Assembly (NCBI GenBank): GCA_947647555.1
Contig: CANSKT010000010.1
Coordinates: 1-32,445 of the forward strand
DNA: 32,445 nucleotides
Origin: an uncultured Peptococcaceae bacterium
GTDB lineage: Bacteria; Bacillota; Dehalobacteriia; UBA4068; UBA4997
Direction: 5' to 3'
Made by a program: the position numbers and the translations under genes. Below the pieces are notes generated by a model, which saw nothing but the letters and a program-made list of their open reading frames with translations, did no database searches and was not told the DNA's origin. Of the stretch, positions 31,338-32,445 are shown one piece after another. Positions within the stretch are counted from its first letter, which is position 1, and each line of letters starts with the position of its first letter.

Positions 31338-32445
31338 TTAAACGTCCTCGCCAAACTCCTGCTGCCAGCGATGCATGACTTCCGTCTGGCTGATTTTATC
31401 CACCGTGCGGCTCTGCTTCTCCACCGCCAAATCCACCGCACAAACGCTGTAATAATCGCAGTATTCACAAATCAGCCGGCCATTCCGCTCCAAAGGCAGT
31501 TGCCGGATTTCCCCGGCCTGCAAACGCTCCACACTGTTGGCCGCCTGCTTGCGCAGGCAATGCTGCATAAAACTATATTCTGCCGGCAAAAGTCCCAGCG
31601 AGTTTCGGCCAAAACTGCTATCGCGTTTCCAATAAACCGACATGGTCTTCGCATACTTGCCTGGCTCCAAATTACGCTCGGCCAGCAACAATGCTTCCAT
31701 ATCCAAAATAGCCAGCCCCTGCAACTTAACGCTGGCGCCCTCCTCTGCCCAAGACTGCACATTCTTAACAATCTCCTGCACCGGCACATAAAACATGCCG
31801 GCCGGGCGCAGTTTCTGGCTGCCGGCTTGCAGCAAAGCCTCCAAATACAAAGGCAACTGCCAGTTCAGACCATAATATATATCAGACAAATTCAGCGTTT
31901 TATTCTGCATTTTATAATCAATAATCCGCACAAAATCAGCATCACTGCCAGCCGCCACGTCCACGCGGTCAATAACGCCGCGCAGTTCCACCTGCCGGCC
32001 GTCAGCCAATTCCAGACGCAGCGGCTGCAAGCCGCCTCGCTCACCAAAACCCAACTCAAAACGATGTGGCTGAAAACTGCCGGCCGCCAAATTAGCCGCC
32101 ATATCCAGCAGGCTTTGAGTCACAACCGCCACAATTTTTTCCGCCATATAACTGTTTTTGCTGCTATCCGCCAAAATCTCGGCCAAACCGCGCTCCGCAA
32201 ACTGCTGCAAAGTCTGGCGCACCAACGGCTCCAGCGTCTGCGCTGTCAAATCCGCCCAAACGCAATTCTCCTGCACCAGCTGCTGCATAACCTCTGACAA
32301 AATATAGTGATAAAGCGTACCAACGTCGGCCGTTTGCAGCTTAAATTCCGGCCGCGGCGCCAAAGCCAGACCATAAGAAACATAATATTTGCAGGGACAG
32401 CTGTTAAAACGCTCCAAACGGGAAACGCTGGTCGAAACACTGCCA
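31338..32445 (-). CDS. addB: AddB, ATP-dependent nuclease subunit B (C-terminal part; 5' end beyond the window)
   Basis: The visible part is the last 368 codons of AddB; the frame stays open to the window edge. It contains the C-terminal nuclease domain of the partner of AddA. The family start of this region is present (SVSRLERFNSCPCKYYVSYG). The nuclease core has GVIDRVDVAAG followed by RIIDYKM. The four iron-sulphur cysteines are there: one in the NSCPC segment and three in CEYCDYYSVC near the end (C-x2-C-x5-C). These match the 4Fe-4S staple of B. subtilis AddB. The gap to addA is 74 nt and carries no clear terminator, so addB-addA is an operon. Confidence 0.95.
   Translation of the reverse strand, partial: GSVSTSVSRLERFNSCPCKYYVSYGLALAPRPEFKLQTADVGTLYHYILSEVMQQLVQENCVWADLTAQTLEPLVRQTLQQFAERGLAEILADSSKNSYMAEKIVAVVTQSLLDMAANLAAGSFQPHRFELGFGERGGLQPLRLELADGRQVELRGVIDRVDVAAGSDADFVRIIDYKMQNKTLNLSDIYYGLNWQLPLYLEALLQAGSQKLRPAGMFYVPVQEIVKNVQSWAEEGASVKLQGLAILDMEALLLAERNLEPGKYAKTMSVYWKRDSSFGRNSLGLLPAEYSFMQHCLRKQAANSVERLQAGEIRQLPLERNGRLICEYCDYYSVCAVDLAVEKQSRTVDKISQTEVMHRWQQEFGEDV

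Noticed and set aside
31318-31345. 13-nt palindrome CGTTTATTAAACG at the addB stop as a terminator or operator
   Set aside because: It is short, AT-rich in the centre, without a U-tract, and sits inside a cotranscribed addB-addA junction; chance is a fair explanation.

Overview
The window looks like the chromosome of a motile Bacillota (Firmicutes) species of moderate GC content. My best guess is a Negativicutes or Clostridia-type anaerobe. This rests on a yybS-rplI-dnaB block, a flagellar operon with flbD and the TIGR02530-type gene, AddAB instead of RecBCD, Shine-Dalgarno sites of the AGGAGG type, and frequent TTG/GTG starts. The placement is inferred from gene content and was not tested by phylogeny. 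There is no phage, insertion sequence, CRISPR array, rRNA or tRNA that I can see.

Layout. (1) 1-332, plus strand: a small PadR-type regulator with an apparently non-AUG start, ended by a terminator shared with the convergent aro operon. (2) 8699-381, minus strand: one compact operon, pheA-aroB-aroC-aroE/aroK fusion-aroQ-aroF-aroA-tyrA. It encodes all seven shikimate-pathway steps plus the committed phenylalanine and tyrosine branch enzymes, and lies behind a near-consensus sigma-A promoter. (3) 9405-8719, minus: a UPF0126/TRIC-like membrane protein. (4) 9427-9927: about 500 bases without a conventional gene. It holds a candidate 38-codon membrane peptide on the minus strand, a coupled upstream mini-ORF, and an opposing plus-strand hairpin. 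(5) 9928-13979, plus: yybS-rplI-dnaB-dnaX, replication and translation genes, with an unusually short DnaX. (6) 13995-14996, plus: a promoter, then ybaB-recR, then a bidirectional terminator. (7) 27351-15032, minus: a 12-kb flagellar operon, fliF-G-H-I-J-K-flgD-(TIGR02530-type)-flgE-flbD-motA-motB-flhB, with a sigma-A promoter at its head. (8) 32445-27454, minus: addB (cut by the window edge) and addA.

How the genes work together. The aro operon takes phosphoenolpyruvate and erythrose-4-phosphate to chorismate and then to phenylpyruvate and 4-hydroxyphenylpyruvate. Only an aminotransferase is missing for Phe and Tyr. The flagellar operon supplies the MS-ring (FliF), rotor (FliG), export ATPase complex (FliH/I/J), hook assembly and length control (FlgD/FlgE/FliK), stator (MotA/B) and export switch (FlhB). 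Rod genes, fliE, C-ring fliM/N, the rest of the export gate and flagellin must lie elsewhere. DnaB, DnaX, RecR and AddAB form replication and recombination sets.

Most genes are ordinary. The points I find most worth checking are the gamma-only DnaX, the small-ORF/antisense arrangement at 9.5-9.8 kb, the NPNH cleavage motif in FlhB, the disordered additions to FlgD/FlgE/FliH, the hairpins around flgE, and the inverted repeat overlapping the fliF promoter.
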